A stretch of DNA of 64,000 nt from Mesorhizobium sp. 1M-11 (GCF_001303895.1 NZ_LJSD01000037.1:248001-312000); one strand, 5' to 3'. Positions 28,640 through 38,462 are shown, numbered from the stretch's first letter. Notes: a model not told the origin generated them from the letters alone. A program made the numbers and translations.

Positions 28640-31435
28640 TCAGGCCTCTCCGCCTTCGTTGCTGCCATCATCGGCTGAATTGTCGCCGTTTTCGGCCGCC
28701 TCTTCATCCCCAGCTTCATCATCGCCTTGCGGTTCCGAAATACGCTCCACCGACACCACCTTTTCACCCTCGGCGGTGTTGAAGATGGTGACGCCCTTGG
28801 TGGCGCGGCTCGCGAAGCGAATATCGTGCACCGGCACACGGATGACCTGGCCACCGTCGGAGACAAGCATGACCTGATCGTCATTGCCGATGGGGAATGC
28901 CGCCACCAGAGGGCCGATCTCGCCAACCTTCGATACGTCGGTGGCCCGGATACCCTTGCCGCCGCGATTGGTCAGGCGGAAATCGTAGGACGAGGAACGC
29001 TTCCCATAACCGAACTCGGTGACTGTCAGCACGAACTGCTCGTGCTGCCTGAGGAATTCGTAGCGCTCATCGGAAAGCTGCGCTTCTTCCGAAACGTCCT
29101 CGTTGGTCAGCGCGACCTCTTCCTCTTCTCCCGCGCCGGCCAGGCGCCGCTCGGCGACAGAGCGCTTGAGATAGGCTGCACGTTGCGCGGGATCCGCGTC
29201 GACATGTTCTATGATCGCCATTGAGATGACACGGTCGCCCTCGCCCATGCTGATGCCGCGCACGCCAACCGAGTTGCGGCTCTGGAACACGCGCACGTCA
29301 TCGACGCGGAAACGAATGCACTGACCCGAATTCGCGGTCAGAAGCACGTCGTCGTTGTCGGTGCAGGTTTCGACGCCGAGGATCTCGTCTCCTTCTTCCT
29401 CCAGCTTCATGGCGATCTTGCCGTTGCGATTGACCTGGACGAAATCGCTGAGCTTGTTGCGGCGGACGGTGCCGCGCGTCGTCGCGAACATCACGTCGAG
29501 TTCGGCCCAACTTGCCTCGTCCTCCGGCAGCGGCATGATCGTGGTGATGCGTTCGCCCTGTTCGAGCGGCAGCATATTGATCAGTGCCTTGCCACGAGAC
29601 TGCGGATTGCCGATGGGCAGACGCCAGACCTTTTCCTTGTAGACGATGCCGCGCGAGGAGAAAAACAGCACCGGCGTGTGCGTGTTGACCACGAACAGTC
29701 GTGTGACGAAATCCTCGTCCTTGGTCGACATGCCCGAGCGGCCCTTGCCGCCACGTCGCTGCGCCCGGTAGAGCGAGAGCGGCACGCGCTTGATGTAGCC
29801 CGAATGCGACACGGTGACGACCATGTCCTCACGCGGGATCAGGTCCTCGTCTTCCATGTCGGCGCCGGCATCGGTGATCTCGGTACGGCGCGGCGTGCCG
29901 AATTCATCGCGCACGGCGATGAGCTCATCCTTGACGATTTGCTGGATACGAGCCCGGGACGCAAGAATCGCAAGGAAATCAGATATTTCAGCGCCGATCT
30001 TGTTCAGTTCATCGGCGATTTCGTCGCGGCCGAGCGCGGTCAGGCGCTGCAGGCGCAGTTCAAGAATGGCGCGGGCCTGTTCTTCGGACAGATTGTAAGT
30101 GCCATCCTCGTTGATGCGGTGGCGCGGATCGTCGATCAGACGGATCAGCGCCTCGACATCGGCGGCCGGCCAGCGGCGCGTCATCAACTGCTCGCGCGCC
30201 GTTTGCGGATCGGGCGCGTTGCGGATCAGCTTGATGACTTCATCGATATTCGCAACCGCGATGGCCAGACCGACCAGGACGTGCGCACGCTCGCGCGCCT
30301 TGCGCAGCAGGAATTTGGTGCGCCGGCTGATGACTTCCTCACGGAAAGCCACGAAGGCGCGCAGCATGTCGAGCAGCGTCAGCACTTCAGGCTTGCCGCC
30401 GTTGAGCGCCACCATATTGGCGCCGAACGACGTCTGCAGCGGCGTGAAGCGATAAAGCTGGTTGAGAATCACCTCGGCATTGGCATCGCGCTTCAGCTCG
30501 ATCACCACGCGGTAGCCCTGACGATCGCTCTCATCGCGGATATCGGAAATGCCCTCGATGCGCTTTTCACGCACCAGTTCGGCCATCTTCTCGATCATCG
30601 ACGCCTTGTTCACCTGATAGGGAACCTCGGTGATGACGATCGCCTCACGCTCGCCGCGCATTTCCTCGACATGCACCTTGCCGCGCATGACGACCGAACC
30701 ACGGCCGGTCGAATAGGCATTGTAGATGCCCGAACGACCAAGGATCAGGCCGCCCGTCGGGAAGTCCGGACCGGGAATGATCTCCATAATCTCGGTGAGG
30801 TCGATGGCCGGATTGTCGATGACGGAGATAGCGCCGTTGCAGACTTCCACCAGATTGTGCGGCGGGATATTCGTGGCCATGCCGACGGCAATGCCGCCCG
30901 CACCGTTGACCAGCAATGCCGGAAAACGCGCCGGCAGAACGCGTGGCTCCTGCCCTGACGCATCATAGGTATCCTGGAAATCGACGGTATCCTTGTCGAT
31001 GTCCTCCAGCAATTCATGCGCGACTTTGGTCAGACGCGATTCTGTATAACGCATCGCCGCCGGCGGATCGCCGTCGATCGAGCCGAAATTGCCTTGTCCG
31101 TCGATGAGCGGCACGCGCATCGACCAATCCTGCGCCATACGCACCAAGGCGTCATAGATCGAGGCGTCGCCATGCGGGTGGTATTTACCCATCACGTCGG
31201 CAACCGGGCGGGCCGACTTCACATATTTGCGGTTCCAGTGGTAACCGCTCTCATGCGAGGCAAACAGGATGCGCCGGTGCACCGGCTTCATGCCGTCGCG
31301 CACATCGGGCAGCGCGCGGCTGACGATCACGCTCATGGCGTAATCGAGATAGCTGCGCTGCATCTCCTCGATGATGGAAATCGGCTCGATGCCTGAAGGG
31401 CCGTCCGGCCCCTGCGGTGTTTTCTGGTCGGTCAA
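28640..31435 (-). CDS. gyrA: DNA gyrase subunit A
   Basis: The 931-residue subunit of type IIA topoisomerase cuts and rejoins DNA while introducing negative supercoils. The N-terminal part carries [20 protein letters not shown] and the active-site Tyr in [10 protein letters not shown]. The C-terminal beta-pinwheel starts with the GyrA box QRRGGKG, and the protein ends in an acidic tail. In the quinolone region the motif [10 protein letters not shown] has Ala at the E. coli Ser83 position and keeps Asp87. The start is a TTG: 31435 gives TDQKTPQGP; a TTG four codons upstream (31447) is the alternative. No strong ribosome-binding site helps decide. Confidence 0.96.
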   Translation of the reverse strand: MTDQKTPQGPDGPSGIEPISIIEEMQRSYLDYAMSVIVSRALPDVRDGMKPVHRRILFASHESGYHWNRKYVKSARPVADVMGKYHPHGDASIYDALVRMAQDWSMRVPLIDGQGNFGSIDGDPPAAMRYTESRLTKVAHELLEDIDKDTVDFQDTYDASGQEPRVLPARFPALLVNGAGGIAVGMATNIPPHNLVEVCNGAISVIDNPAIDLTEIMEIIPGPDFPTGGLILGRSGIYNAYSTGRGSVVMRGKVHVEEMRGEREAIVITEVPYQVNKASMIEKMAELVREKRIEGISDIRDESDRQGYRVVIELKRDANAEVILNQLYRFTPLQTSFGANMVALNGGKPEVLTLLDMLRAFVAFREEVISRRTKFLLRKARERAHVLVGLAIAVANIDEVIKLIRNAPDPQTAREQLMTRRWPAADVEALIRLIDDPRHRINEDGTYNLSEEQARAILELRLQRLTALGRDEIADELNKIGAEISDFLAILASRARIQQIVKDELIAVRDEFGTPRRTEITDAGADMEDEDLIPREDMVVTVSHSGYIKRVPLSLYRAQRRGGKGRSGMSTKDEDFVTRLFVVNTHTPVLFFSSRGIVYKEKVWRLPIGNPQSRGKALINMLPLEQGERITTIMPLPEDEASWAELDVMFATTRGTVRRNKLSDFVQVNRNGKIAMKLEEEGDEILGVETCTDNDDVLLTANSGQCIRFRVDDVRVFQSRNSVGVRGISMGEGDRVISMAIIEHVDADPAQRAAYLKRSVAERRLAGAGEEEEVALTNEDVSEEAQLSDERYEFLRQHEQFVLTVTEFGYGKRSSSYDFRLTNRGGKGIRATDVSKVGEIGPLVAAFPIGNDDQVMLVSDGGQVIRVPVHDIRFASRATKGVTIFNTAEGEKVVSVERISEPQGDDEAGDEEAAENGDNSADDGSNEGGEA

Positions 31436-31706
31436 AATGGATCGCAATCAGCTGGGAATCACTGGCCTCTTATATAGGAAAGCCGCGCCATTCTCCAATG
31501 CGAGGGCGCGGATTTTCGCTGTAAAGCGGCCGTTTTCCAGTGCTTATTTTTCGAGTTATTTCAAATAGATAGACAGATCCAAAAAACGCAGCACGAATGG
31601 CGCCCGGCAGATTGTGGCGACCGTGTGAAATGCACCGGCCGCTTCCTGCTGCGGCAACCGCGAAATCTCTTCCGCGACAACCTGAGGTCGCGACGGATTT
31701 TGCCTT

Positions 31707-32558
31707 TCAGACAAATAGCCGGCGCAGTTCTGAAACAGGCTGGCTGGATAGCCTGTATCCGGTCGGCGTTCGCCCCATGACCTTCCGAAAACGACGATTG
31801 AAAGTAGACAGATCGCCGAAACCCGCCTCTAGGGCGATTTCCGAAACGGCGTCTCCGGTGACCCGCAACCGGACGGCCGCGCGATGCAGCCGTGTCCTTA
31901 GCAGAAACTGATACGGGGTCATGCCAACAATCGCGCGAAACGAACGCAGGAAATGGTATGGGCTGGTCGCGGCCCGGTCTGCCAATTCGGATAGCGAGAG
32001 CTGCTCCTCACCCTTGGCCTCGATCAAACGTATCGCTTCGGAGACCCGCTTTTCATCACGTTGGCTGATCTTTGCCGGCCTTGTCAGCGATCCCGTCAGC
32101 ATGGTCACGGTCGCACCTGCCAGTCGCAGCGCGACTTCCTCCAATTCATCGGCATCACCTTCGCTGCGTGCGACTTCGGCATCCGCGAGCAGCGCAACAA
32201 GCTCCGGACGTGCCGGCAGGTTCGGCGCATCGAATTCCACATGCTTCCCTCCGGGCACATCCGCCAGAACGCCTTCCAACATCTCGGAGGAGAATTGGAA
32301 GGATAGACAATGGTCGCCGCTGCTGTGTTCATGCCCGCATTCGAAACATGTCTTGGCATTGCCAAGCAGCAAGGCGCCTGGCGTCATCACCGCCGTTCCT
32401 TGCCGTGAACGGTAGCGGAAAGTACCGCGTGTGACGGCAGCGATACAGAACGAGCCGTGCTCTTCCTCGAACGGCCGCTCCCCCACCGTCGCCGTACAGA
32501 CGATGTCGCCCACGCTCCATCCGGCCTTTTTGGCAAGTATCCGCACCTGCTGGCTCAT
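31707..32558 (-). CDS. AraC-family regulator with Cys/His cluster
   Basis: The 283-residue regulator has an N-terminal cupin-like sensor domain (1-110) and a C-terminal AraC double helix-turn-helix (180-275) with LSELADRAATSPYHFLRSFR and ALEAGFGDLSTFNRRFRKVM. The sensor contains CFECGHEHSSGDHC at about 90-103, a dense set of three Cys and three His residues that could bind metal or sense redox. Its start is 84 bp from the divergent 175-aa gene, which it probably controls. Confidence 0.88.
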   Translation of the reverse strand: MSQQVRILAKKAGWSVGDIVCTATVGERPFEEEHGSFCIAAVTRGTFRYRSRQGTAVMTPGALLLGNAKTCFECGHEHSSGDHCLSFQFSSEMLEGVLADVPGGKHVEFDAPNLPARPELVALLADAEVARSEGDADELEEVALRLAGATVTMLTGSLTRPAKISQRDEKRVSEAIRLIEAKGEEQLSLSELADRAATSPYHFLRSFRAIVGMTPYQFLLRTRLHRAAVRLRVTGDAVSEIALEAGFGDLSTFNRRFRKVMGRTPTGYRLSSQPVSELRRLFV

Positions 32559-32642
32559 GTCCGCGATTTAGCAATTTTTCCCAAGCCCAGACAGCCGGCA
32601 AGCGTTACGCCGACCATGTCTCCTGACAGGTTTGAGGGCGTT

Positions 32643-33170
32643 ATGCATAGCCAGAATACCTTCGCTGAGGCGCTGCATGCGCCGGGTCCGCTCGTCGCGC
32701 ACGCCGACAAGCTCGCTCTTTACGGCCGTTTCGCCGGCGCTTGGAGCTTCGATGCCAAACGCTGGACCGATGACGGCAGATTGCTGACCGGTCGCGGCGA
32801 GATCCATTTCGGCTGGGCACTGGAGGGACGCGCCGTCCAGGACGTCTGGATTTTGCCCGCCCGCAATGCTGGACCTTCGCCGGAACTCGGCCCGTGGACA
32901 TTCTATGGCACGACGCTGCGGATCTATGACCCGGGCATCGATGCCTGGCACATCCTGTGGAGCGATCCGCGCACGCAATATTACAGCCGACAAACCGGCC
33001 GGGCCGAAGGTGCGGACATCGTCCAGATCGGCGGCGACGGCAGCGGAACAAGGACACGCTGGCGCTTCACCGAAATCACCGGCAATTCGTTCCGCTGGCT
33101 CGGCGAGCGGGCCGGCGACGAAAGAGGCTGGCACCTGCAAGTCGAATTCCTGGCACGGCGCGTCGCCTGA
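32643..33170 (+). CDS. Uncharacterised protein, 175 aa, calycin-like sequence
   Basis: No family is recognised with certainty. The protein has alternating beta-strand patterns rich in Trp and Gly (LYGRFAGAWSFDAKRW, TGRGEIHFGWALEGRAVQDVW), resembling small beta-barrel ligand-binding proteins. No signal peptide. The ATG at 32643 follows GAGGG; an ATG at 32616 is possible. It is divergent from the AraC gene and followed 42 bp later by a VOC gene, so the pair is probably one AraC-controlled unit. Confidence 0.68.
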   Translation: MHSQNTFAEALHAPGPLVAHADKLALYGRFAGAWSFDAKRWTDDGRLLTGRGEIHFGWALEGRAVQDVWILPARNAGPSPELGPWTFYGTTLRIYDPGIDAWHILWSDPRTQYYSRQTGRAEGADIVQIGGDGSGTRTRWRFTEITGNSFRWLGERAGDERGWHLQVEFLARRVA

Positions 33171-33212
33171 CGTCCCTTTGTTCATCAACTCAGATTCAAC
33201 GCGAGGTTCAAA

Positions 33213-33590
33213 ATGCTCGACCATGTCTCGATCGGTGTCGCAAACCAGTCCCGCTCCAAGGCTTTCTATGACGCGGTCCTGGCACCGCTCGGTTATTCCT
33301 GTCTCAGCGAAGCGCCTGGTTCGCTGGGTTATGGCCACGAACAGGTGGCGCTCTGGATTCTTGAGGTTGAACGTCCGGTGCCCGCCGATATGGCGTCCGG
33401 CCTGCATTTCTGCTTCACGGCACCCAGCCGAGACAGCGTTCATGCATTCCATGCTGCGGCACTCGCCAGTGGTGGCGATGACAACGGCAAGGCAGGACTA
33501 CGCGCCGACTATGGCGACACCTATTTCGCTGCCTTCGCCATAGATCCCGATGGCTATCGCATCGAGGCCTATTGCAGCGCAGAGGGCTAG
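33213..33590 (+). CDS. VOC-family (glyoxalase/bleomycin-resistance fold) protein
   Basis: The 125-residue protein begins MLDHVSIGVANQSRSKAFYD and ends with AFAIDPDGYRIEAYC, the paired beta-alpha-beta-beta-beta modules of the vicinal-oxygen-chelate fold. Metal ligands may be His4 and the Glu in RIEAYC. Substrate unknown. It lies 42 bp downstream of the 175-aa gene. Confidence 0.88.
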   Translation: MLDHVSIGVANQSRSKAFYDAVLAPLGYSCLSEAPGSLGYGHEQVALWILEVERPVPADMASGLHFCFTAPSRDSVHAFHAAALASGGDDNGKAGLRADYGDTYFAAFAIDPDGYRIEAYCSAEG

Positions 33591-33671
33591 TCCGCCTGCC
33601 GCACAGATAGTTGGCAAGTTCCCCGCGATCGCGCTACCAATCATTCGGTTGCGCCGCAGGAGGGGTACGGC

Positions 33672-34301
33672 ATGCCGAACTACGAAAGCCTGTTCAACGC
33701 CTTCGTGACATTGCTCGTGACCATCGATCCGCCGGGGCTGGCGCCGCTTTTCCTTGCCGTGACGCGCGGCATGAATCGGGAGCAGCGCAGCCAGGTGTCG
33801 GTTCGTGCCTCGATCATCGGCTTTATGGTCATCGCGCTGTTTGCGGTGGCCGGCGCTTCGATCCTCTCAGTGTTCGGCATCACCTTGCCGGCCTTTCGCG
33901 TGGCCGGCGGCTTCCTGCTCTTCTTCATCGCCTTCGAAATGGTTTTCGAGCGCCGGCAGGACCGCAAGGAGAAAAGCGCGGATGTGGCGATCACCAAGGA
34001 TCACATCCACAATATCGCTGCCTTCCCATTGGCCATCCCCCTGATCGCCGGCCCCGGTGCAATCTCGGCCACGGTCCTGTTGTCGAGCTCGTTCCAGGGT
34101 ATTGGAGGCCAGCTGTCGCTGCTCGGCATCATCCTCGCCTGCCTGCTCATCACCTACTTGGTGTTCGTGCTGGCGGAGCGCATCGACGGAATTCTGGGAC
34201 AGACCGGGCGCTCGATTCTGACGCGGTTGCTCGGCGTGATCCTGGCCGCGCTCGCCGTCCAGTTCGTCGCCGACGGCATCAAGGCGCTGGCGGCGAGCTG
34301 A
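33672..34301 (+). CDS. MarC-family integral membrane protein
   Basis: The 209-residue protein has six hydrophobic helices and the family patterns VTIDPPGLAPLFLAVTRGM near residue 17 and FPLAIPLIAGPGAISATVLL near residue 117. Despite the name, MarC proteins are not established multidrug pumps and their function is unknown. AGGAGGGG precedes the ATG. It lies 81 bp downstream of the VOC gene. Confidence 0.92.
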   Translation: MPNYESLFNAFVTLLVTIDPPGLAPLFLAVTRGMNREQRSQVSVRASIIGFMVIALFAVAGASILSVFGITLPAFRVAGGFLLFFIAFEMVFERRQDRKEKSADVAITKDHIHNIAAFPLAIPLIAGPGAISATVLLSSSFQGIGGQLSLLGIILACLLITYLVFVLAERIDGILGQTGRSILTRLLGVILAALAVQFVADGIKALAAS

Positions 34302-34374
34302 TCAACTCACGCAACGACCATATTTGAGCAGATGCGATCAAAGCGCGGGCGCACAAGTGGCGCATGCACAGACC

Positions 34375-34800
34375 TTATTGAGTGGCCGTATCCACCACTT
34401 CGAAATCGTGCGTCACCGTCGCCGTCTTGCCCATCATGATCGAGGCCGAGCAGTATTTTTCGGCCGACAGCTGAACCGCCCGCTTGACCTTGTCATGCGA
34501 CAGGCCCTTGCCTTTGACGATGAAGTGCATGTGGATGCGCGTGAACACCTTCGGGTCCGTTGGCGCGCGATCGGAATCGAGCTCCACGACGCAGTCTTCA
34601 ACCGCCTCACGCCCCTTTTCCAGGATATGCACGACATCGATGGCCGAACAGCCGCCGGTGCCGATCAAAAGCAGTTCCATGGGGCTCGGGCCCGGCGTCT
34701 TGCCGTCATCGCCATGCGTCGTTCCCAGAACCAGCTTATGGCCGCTGCCGGTCTCGCCCACGAATGTGCGGCCCTCAACCCATTTGATACGCGCCTTCAT
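34375..34800 (-). CDS. OsmC-family peroxiredoxin-like protein
   Basis: The 141-residue protein contains the two redox-cysteine contexts of the OsmC/Ohr fold: IGTGGCSAIDVV near residue 47 and KYCSASIMMG near residue 118. Members reduce organic or fatty hydroperoxides with thiol or lipoyl partners, but this short YhfA-like branch is poorly characterised. It is transcribed toward marC, ending 73 bp from it. Confidence 0.9.
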   Translation of the reverse strand: MKARIKWVEGRTFVGETGSGHKLVLGTTHGDDGKTPGPSPMELLLIGTGGCSAIDVVHILEKGREAVEDCVVELDSDRAPTDPKVFTRIHMHFIVKGKGLSHDKVKRAVQLSAEKYCSASIMMGKTATVTHDFEVVDTATQ

Positions 34801-34830
34801 TCCTGATTTCCTTGTATCTTACAGTCGAGG

Positions 34831-35751
34831 TTACGGCATTTCCGCCAGCAGCGCCTTGACGACATTGGCCGAGTTTATCGAGGCCAGCGCCATGAAGGTC
34901 GCCATCTGATTGGCGCCCTCACCGCCACCGGCGAGATCCGACAGGCTGCGCACCGCCAGGAACGGTACGCCGTTGCTGTAGGTCACATGTGCGACAGCAG
35001 CACTTTCCATGTCGAGCACCTTGGCGTCGAAGGTCTTGTGCACATAGTCACGAAATTCGGCATTGTCGACGAAGGCCTGCCCGGAAACACCGTTGCCACC
35101 GACAATGATCTTCGGCGGCTTGGCGAGACATTTGTTCTCCGGCGCGCAGGCTTGCAGATCGAGCTTGGCTGCAACTTTGCGGGCTGCCTCGAGCAAGGCT
35201 GGGTCGGACGGGAACCAGAACTTCGTTTCATCGCCGCTGCCGCCCTTGCGCGTGACAGTCACCGAACGCGGCACGACCATTCCGTAACCGGCGAACTGAT
35301 CCTTGGGAATAAAAGGCGGAATTTCGTAGCCGTCGCCAACCTTGCGCGCGAAGACCGCCTCAAGATATTCGCCCCACTGATCGGCAACGACGACATCGCC
35401 AATGCTGAGCGCGGGATCGACGCCACCGGCAATGCCGGAAAACACCACGGAAGTGACGACAAACCGGTCTAGCGCGGACTGGGTCGTCATCGATGCGTTG
35501 ACCATGCTGACTCCACTCAGGAACAGCACGACATCCTTGCCGGCAAGCTTACCTGTGATGAACTTGCGGCCATTGATCTCATGTTCGGCGCGGTCGGCAA
35601 GATCGGCCTGCAACGCTACCCATTCCGGTGGAAAGGCCGAGACAATCGCGACACGCGGTTTGTCGTCGAGCCGTTCCGCTGCCGGGACGGCAGCGGAAAA
35701 CATGACGAGGAACAGCAGACCGAAAGCCATCACGCGTGCGATAGCGCTCAT
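34831..35751 (-). CDS. Exported 5'-methylthioadenosine/S-adenosylhomocysteine nucleosidase-like protein
   Basis: The 306-residue member of the purine-nucleoside phosphorylase/uridine phosphorylase superfamily contains FSGIAGGVDPALSIGDVVVA near residue 101 and KVLDMESAAVAHVTY near residue 243, where Glu and the following Ser bind the ribosyl group. It starts with a clear signal peptide (MSAIARVMAFGLLFLVMFSA, cleaved near VPAAE). The enzyme should therefore sit in the periplasm, unlike the usual cytosolic MTA/SAH nucleosidase. The substrate may be a nucleoside salvaged or sensed outside the cytosol. Confidence 0.85.
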   Translation of the reverse strand: MSAIARVMAFGLLFLVMFSAAVPAAERLDDKPRVAIVSAFPPEWVALQADLADRAEHEINGRKFITGKLAGKDVVLFLSGVSMVNASMTTQSALDRFVVTSVVFSGIAGGVDPALSIGDVVVADQWGEYLEAVFARKVGDGYEIPPFIPKDQFAGYGMVVPRSVTVTRKGGSGDETKFWFPSDPALLEAARKVAAKLDLQACAPENKCLAKPPKIIVGGNGVSGQAFVDNAEFRDYVHKTFDAKVLDMESAAVAHVTYSNGVPFLAVRSLSDLAGGGEGANQMATFMALASINSANVVKALLAEMP

Positions 35752-35819
35752 GCTTCAGGCTCCTTCGCCGGGATAGCACTTTTTAGAGGCATTGGCCGGG
35801 AGGACCCGGTTCTCAACGG

Positions 35820-36350
35820 TCAGAACGGGATTTCGTCATCCAGTTCGCGCGATCCGCCACCGCCGCCGCCACGATTGCCGTTTCCGCCGCCGGAACCGCC
35901 GCCCGAGTTGCGGCCACCACCGAAATCGCCAGGGCCGGATTGGCCGAAGCTGTCGCGGTTGCCACCGGAATAACCGACTTGGCCGCCTTCGCCCTGCCCG
36001 CGTGCATCGAGCATCTGCAACTCGCCACGGAACTTCTGCAGCACGACTTCGGTCGTGTAACGCTCCTGGCCACTCTGGTCCTGCCATTTGCGGGTCTGCA
36101 GTTGCCCCTCGACATAAACCTTCATGCCCTTCTTCAGATATTGCTCAGCCACCTTGGCGAGCTGGTCGTTGAAGATGACGACATTGTGCCACTCGGTCTT
36201 TTCCTTGCGCTCGCCCGAATTCTTGTCGCGCCAGGTTTCCGATGTAGCGATGCGGATGTTGACGACCGGATCGCCCGAGTTCAGCCGGCGGGTTTCGGGG
36301 TCCGCACCCAGATTGCCCACCAAAATGACCTTGTTGACGCTACCAGCCAT
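35820..36350 (-). CDS. ssb: Single-stranded DNA-binding protein
   Basis: The 176-residue protein has an N-terminal OB fold ([19 protein letters not shown] and [20 protein letters not shown]), a long Gly/Asn/Arg-rich linker, and the conserved acidic tip DDEIPF that recruits repair and replication partners. An ATG one codon upstream (36353) is also possible. A perfect GTTC-N7-GTTC LexA box lies at 36451-36465, about 100 bp upstream, indicating SOS induction. The linker repeats make the 3' end low in complexity. Confidence 0.96.
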   Translation of the reverse strand: MAGSVNKVILVGNLGADPETRRLNSGDPVVNIRIATSETWRDKNSGERKEKTEWHNVVIFNDQLAKVAEQYLKKGMKVYVEGQLQTRKWQDQSGQERYTTEVVLQKFRGELQMLDARGQGEGGQVGYSGGNRDSFGQSGPGDFGGGRNSGGGSGGGNGNRGGGGGGSRELDDEIPF

Positions 36351-36450
36351 CACACTTCTCCGCGCTCATCCGAAACCAGAATTCTCGCCGCACCATATAG
36401 GCTGAGGGGCCTGCCCGCCTCCACGGACACGCCTTTCCCACAAGGTTTTT

Positions 36451-36465
36451 GTTCTATCTATGTTC
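36451..36465. promoter_or_regulatory. LexA (SOS) box upstream of ssb
   Basis: GTTC-TATCTAT-GTTC is a perfect match to the alphaproteobacterial LexA consensus GTTC-N7-GTTC. It is about 100 bp upstream of ssb and 120 bp upstream of the divergent ArsR gene, so it could act on either, but ssb is the expected target. Confidence 0.82.
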
Positions 36466-36585
36466 TAGTTCTTAACGCGGTGCTTTGTCAAGGAATGGCA
36501 GCAAATGAACGGATACAGGCCTATTTCCAATCCTTGTGCGAAACGGCTCTTGCCAAATAGATAAGTATTCACTTATGTTTTTGGC

Positions 36586-36900
36586 ATGATCGAATCCGAA
36601 ATCTTCAGGGCCCTGGCAGACCCCACCCGGCGCGCGCTGTTCGAGCGGCTTGCGGCCGGCGAGATGACCGTCTCCGAACTGCGCGCCGGCACGCCGGTTT
36701 CGCAACCGGCTGTCTCGCAACATCTTGCCGTGCTGCGTGGCGCCGGGCTGGTGAGCGAGCGCCGCGTGGGACGCAACGCCTTCTACCGCGCTGACCCGGA
36801 GGGGCTGTCACCACTTCTCGGGTGGATCGAACGTTACCGCGCCTTCTGGCCTGACCGCATCGAAAGGCTGAAGACCGTGCTGAAGGAGATGGATCAATGA
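36586..36900 (+). CDS. ArsR-family transcriptional regulator
   Basis: The 104-residue winged-helix repressor begins with IFRALADPTRRALFERLAAG and has the recognition helix in VSQPAVSQHLAVLRGAGLVS. It lacks the ELCVCDL-type metal-binding motif, so it belongs to the SdpR-like, non-metal ArsR branch usually paired with AHSA1-domain genes. Its stop overlaps the next gene's ATG (ATGA), as is usual for the pair. Confidence 0.92.
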   Translation: MIESEIFRALADPTRRALFERLAAGEMTVSELRAGTPVSQPAVSQHLAVLRGAGLVSERRVGRNAFYRADPEGLSPLLGWIERYRAFWPDRIERLKTVLKEMDQ

Positions 36901-37355
36901 CCCGCGAACCCCATGAAGACATCGTTGTCGAATGCGATCTGCCCGAGGCGCCGGAAAAGGTTTGGCGCGCGCTCACCGAGCCGGAAATCGTCGCGGCCTG
37001 GCTGATGCCGAACGACATCAAGGCCGAAACCGGGCATCGTTTTTCGCTCGGCACCGAAGGCGGTATCGATTGCACGGTGCTAGAAGCGGAGCCTGGCCGC
37101 CTGCTGCGCTATTCCTGGCATGAACGGGACGCCGGATCCAAAGGGACAAGCGGCTTCGACAGCGTCGTCACCTTCGAACTGGCGCGTACTGCCAATGGCG
37201 GGACACACCTGCGCGTCGTGCATGACGGCTTCATCGCAGCGACAACAGCCACCTGCAGCATTTCCGGTGCCAATTGCAGCGTCGCTATCAATGCCCCCAG
37301 GCCCAACAGGACCCTCGCCTCAGCCAACGCGCCGCAATGGCGCATGGCCGCCTGA
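36897..37355 (+). CDS. AHSA1/SRPBCC-domain protein
   Basis: The 152-residue protein has the helix-grip fold signature of activator-of-Hsp90-ATPase-like proteins: [20 protein letters not shown], then LVAAWL-like and LRYSWHE patterns, and a [12 protein letters not shown] end strand. It is coupled to the ArsR gene by an ATGA overlap. The last 38 residues are rich in Ala, Ser, Asn and Cys and fit the fold less well, so a late frameshift cannot be excluded. Ligand unknown. Confidence 0.82.
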   Translation: MTREPHEDIVVECDLPEAPEKVWRALTEPEIVAAWLMPNDIKAETGHRFSLGTEGGIDCTVLEAEPGRLLRYSWHERDAGSKGTSGFDSVVTFELARTANGGTHLRVVHDGFIAATTATCSISGANCSVAINAPRPNRTLASANAPQWRMAA

Positions 37356-37374
37356 ATCAAAAGGAACCAATACG

Positions 37375-37986
37375 ATGTCCGGTGTTGCCAACCTTGTGCC
37401 CATGGTGATCGAGCAGTCGAGCCGCGGCGAACGCTCCTTCGACATTTTCTCCCGGCTGCTGCGCGAACGCATCATCTTCGTCAACGGCCAGATCGAAGAC
37501 AACATGGCCGCCATCATCTGCGCGCAGTTGCTGACGCTCGAAGCGGATAATCCGGAAAAAGAAGTATCGCTCTACATCAATTCGCCGGGCGGCGTGGTGA
37601 GTTCCGGCTTCGCCATCTACGACACGATGCGTTACATCTCCTGCCCGGTCTCGACGGTGTGCATGGGCTTTGCCGCCTCGATGGGCTCATTCCTGCTGAT
37701 GGCTGGCGACCCTGGCCGGCGCATCGCGCTACCCAACAGCAAGGTCGTGCTGCACCAGCCGCTCGGCGGCTTCCAGGGCCAGGCATCGGACATCCAGCGT
37801 CATGCAGAGGCCATCCTTAAAACCAAGCGGCAGATGATCGAACTCTATGCACAGCATTGCGGCCGCACGATCGAAGAGGTCGAGAACACGCTCGACCGCG
37901 ACCACTTCATGAGCGCCGAGGACGCCAAGGCCTGGGGACTGGTCGACCATGTCTACGACACGCGCAAACGCGCCACCGCCGCATGA
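37375..37986 (+). CDS. clpP: ClpP-type serine peptidase (paralogue)
   Basis: The 203-residue protein has the ClpP catalytic triad: Ser102 in GFAASMGS, His127 in VVLHQPLGG and Asp176 in [11 protein letters not shown]. It has little or no propeptide. ClpP subunits form tetradecameric barrels fed by ClpX or ClpA, but no unfoldase gene is nearby, unlike the usual tig-clpP-clpX locus. It is therefore probably an accessory paralogue of the kind common in rhizobia. The ATG at 37375 follows AAAGGA and lies 19 bp after the AHSA1 gene. Confidence 0.93.
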   Translation: MSGVANLVPMVIEQSSRGERSFDIFSRLLRERIIFVNGQIEDNMAAIICAQLLTLEADNPEKEVSLYINSPGGVVSSGFAIYDTMRYISCPVSTVCMGFAASMGSFLLMAGDPGRRIALPNSKVVLHQPLGGFQGQASDIQRHAEAILKTKRQMIELYAQHCGRTIEEVENTLDRDHFMSAEDAKAWGLVDHVYDTRKRATAA

Positions 37987-38060
37987 GCCTTCGGGTTTTC
38001 TGACAGCATGGGAGACAGCCGGCACTGGCCGTGTCGACCGAACATGCCTATGTTGCAGCC

Positions 38061-38348
38061 ATGAACTTCATGGCTGCCTTTATCCGTACGAATTTCGCTG
38101 CTCTCGCAATTCTCGCCCTCTCGGCCCCGATTGCGCTTGCAGGAGAAGCGACCAGACAGACGGCAAAGCCCCTTCCCGGGGTCAATGGCGGCTACAGCAT
38201 CGTCAAACCGGCTGCCCCGCAGCCGGAACCTGACGATTATGACCCGGCCACCGGCCGCCAATTCAAGGTTGGCGACATGGACGTGCGCATTTCCGGTTCG
38301 GTGATCGTGGATGTCGGCGCCGGCGACATTCCTGCGCCGCGACGCTGA
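38061..38348 (+). CDS. Small exported protein, 95 aa
   Basis: The protein has a signal peptide (MNFMAAFIRTNFAALAILAL, cleaved near IALAGE) followed by a Pro/Asp-rich mature part of about 70 residues with RQFKVGDMDVRISGSVIVDV. I do not recognise a family, but the ending GDMDVRISGSV resembles that of short periplasmic proteins of Rhizobiales. A Rho-independent terminator lies 115 bp downstream. It may be the last gene of the run from arsR. Confidence 0.68.
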   Translation: MNFMAAFIRTNFAALAILALSAPIALAGEATRQTAKPLPGVNGGYSIVKPAAPQPEPDDYDPATGRQFKVGDMDVRISGSVIVDVGAGDIPAPRR

Positions 38349-38462
38349 ACGCGTTCAGGCACGATGTCTGCTTCAAAAGCGCAGGAGATTCCTTTGCACG
38401 TCTGAATGGGTGCAAGGCGCTCCAAACGGGTCGGATGAGGGTCCCTGTCAGCTCAAAATAAC

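Noticed and set aside
36897..37355. Frameshift in the AHSA1 gene
   Set aside because: The tail is unusual, but the stop, the spacing to clpP and the absence of a better continuation in other frames do not prove a shift. Left as intact with a note.
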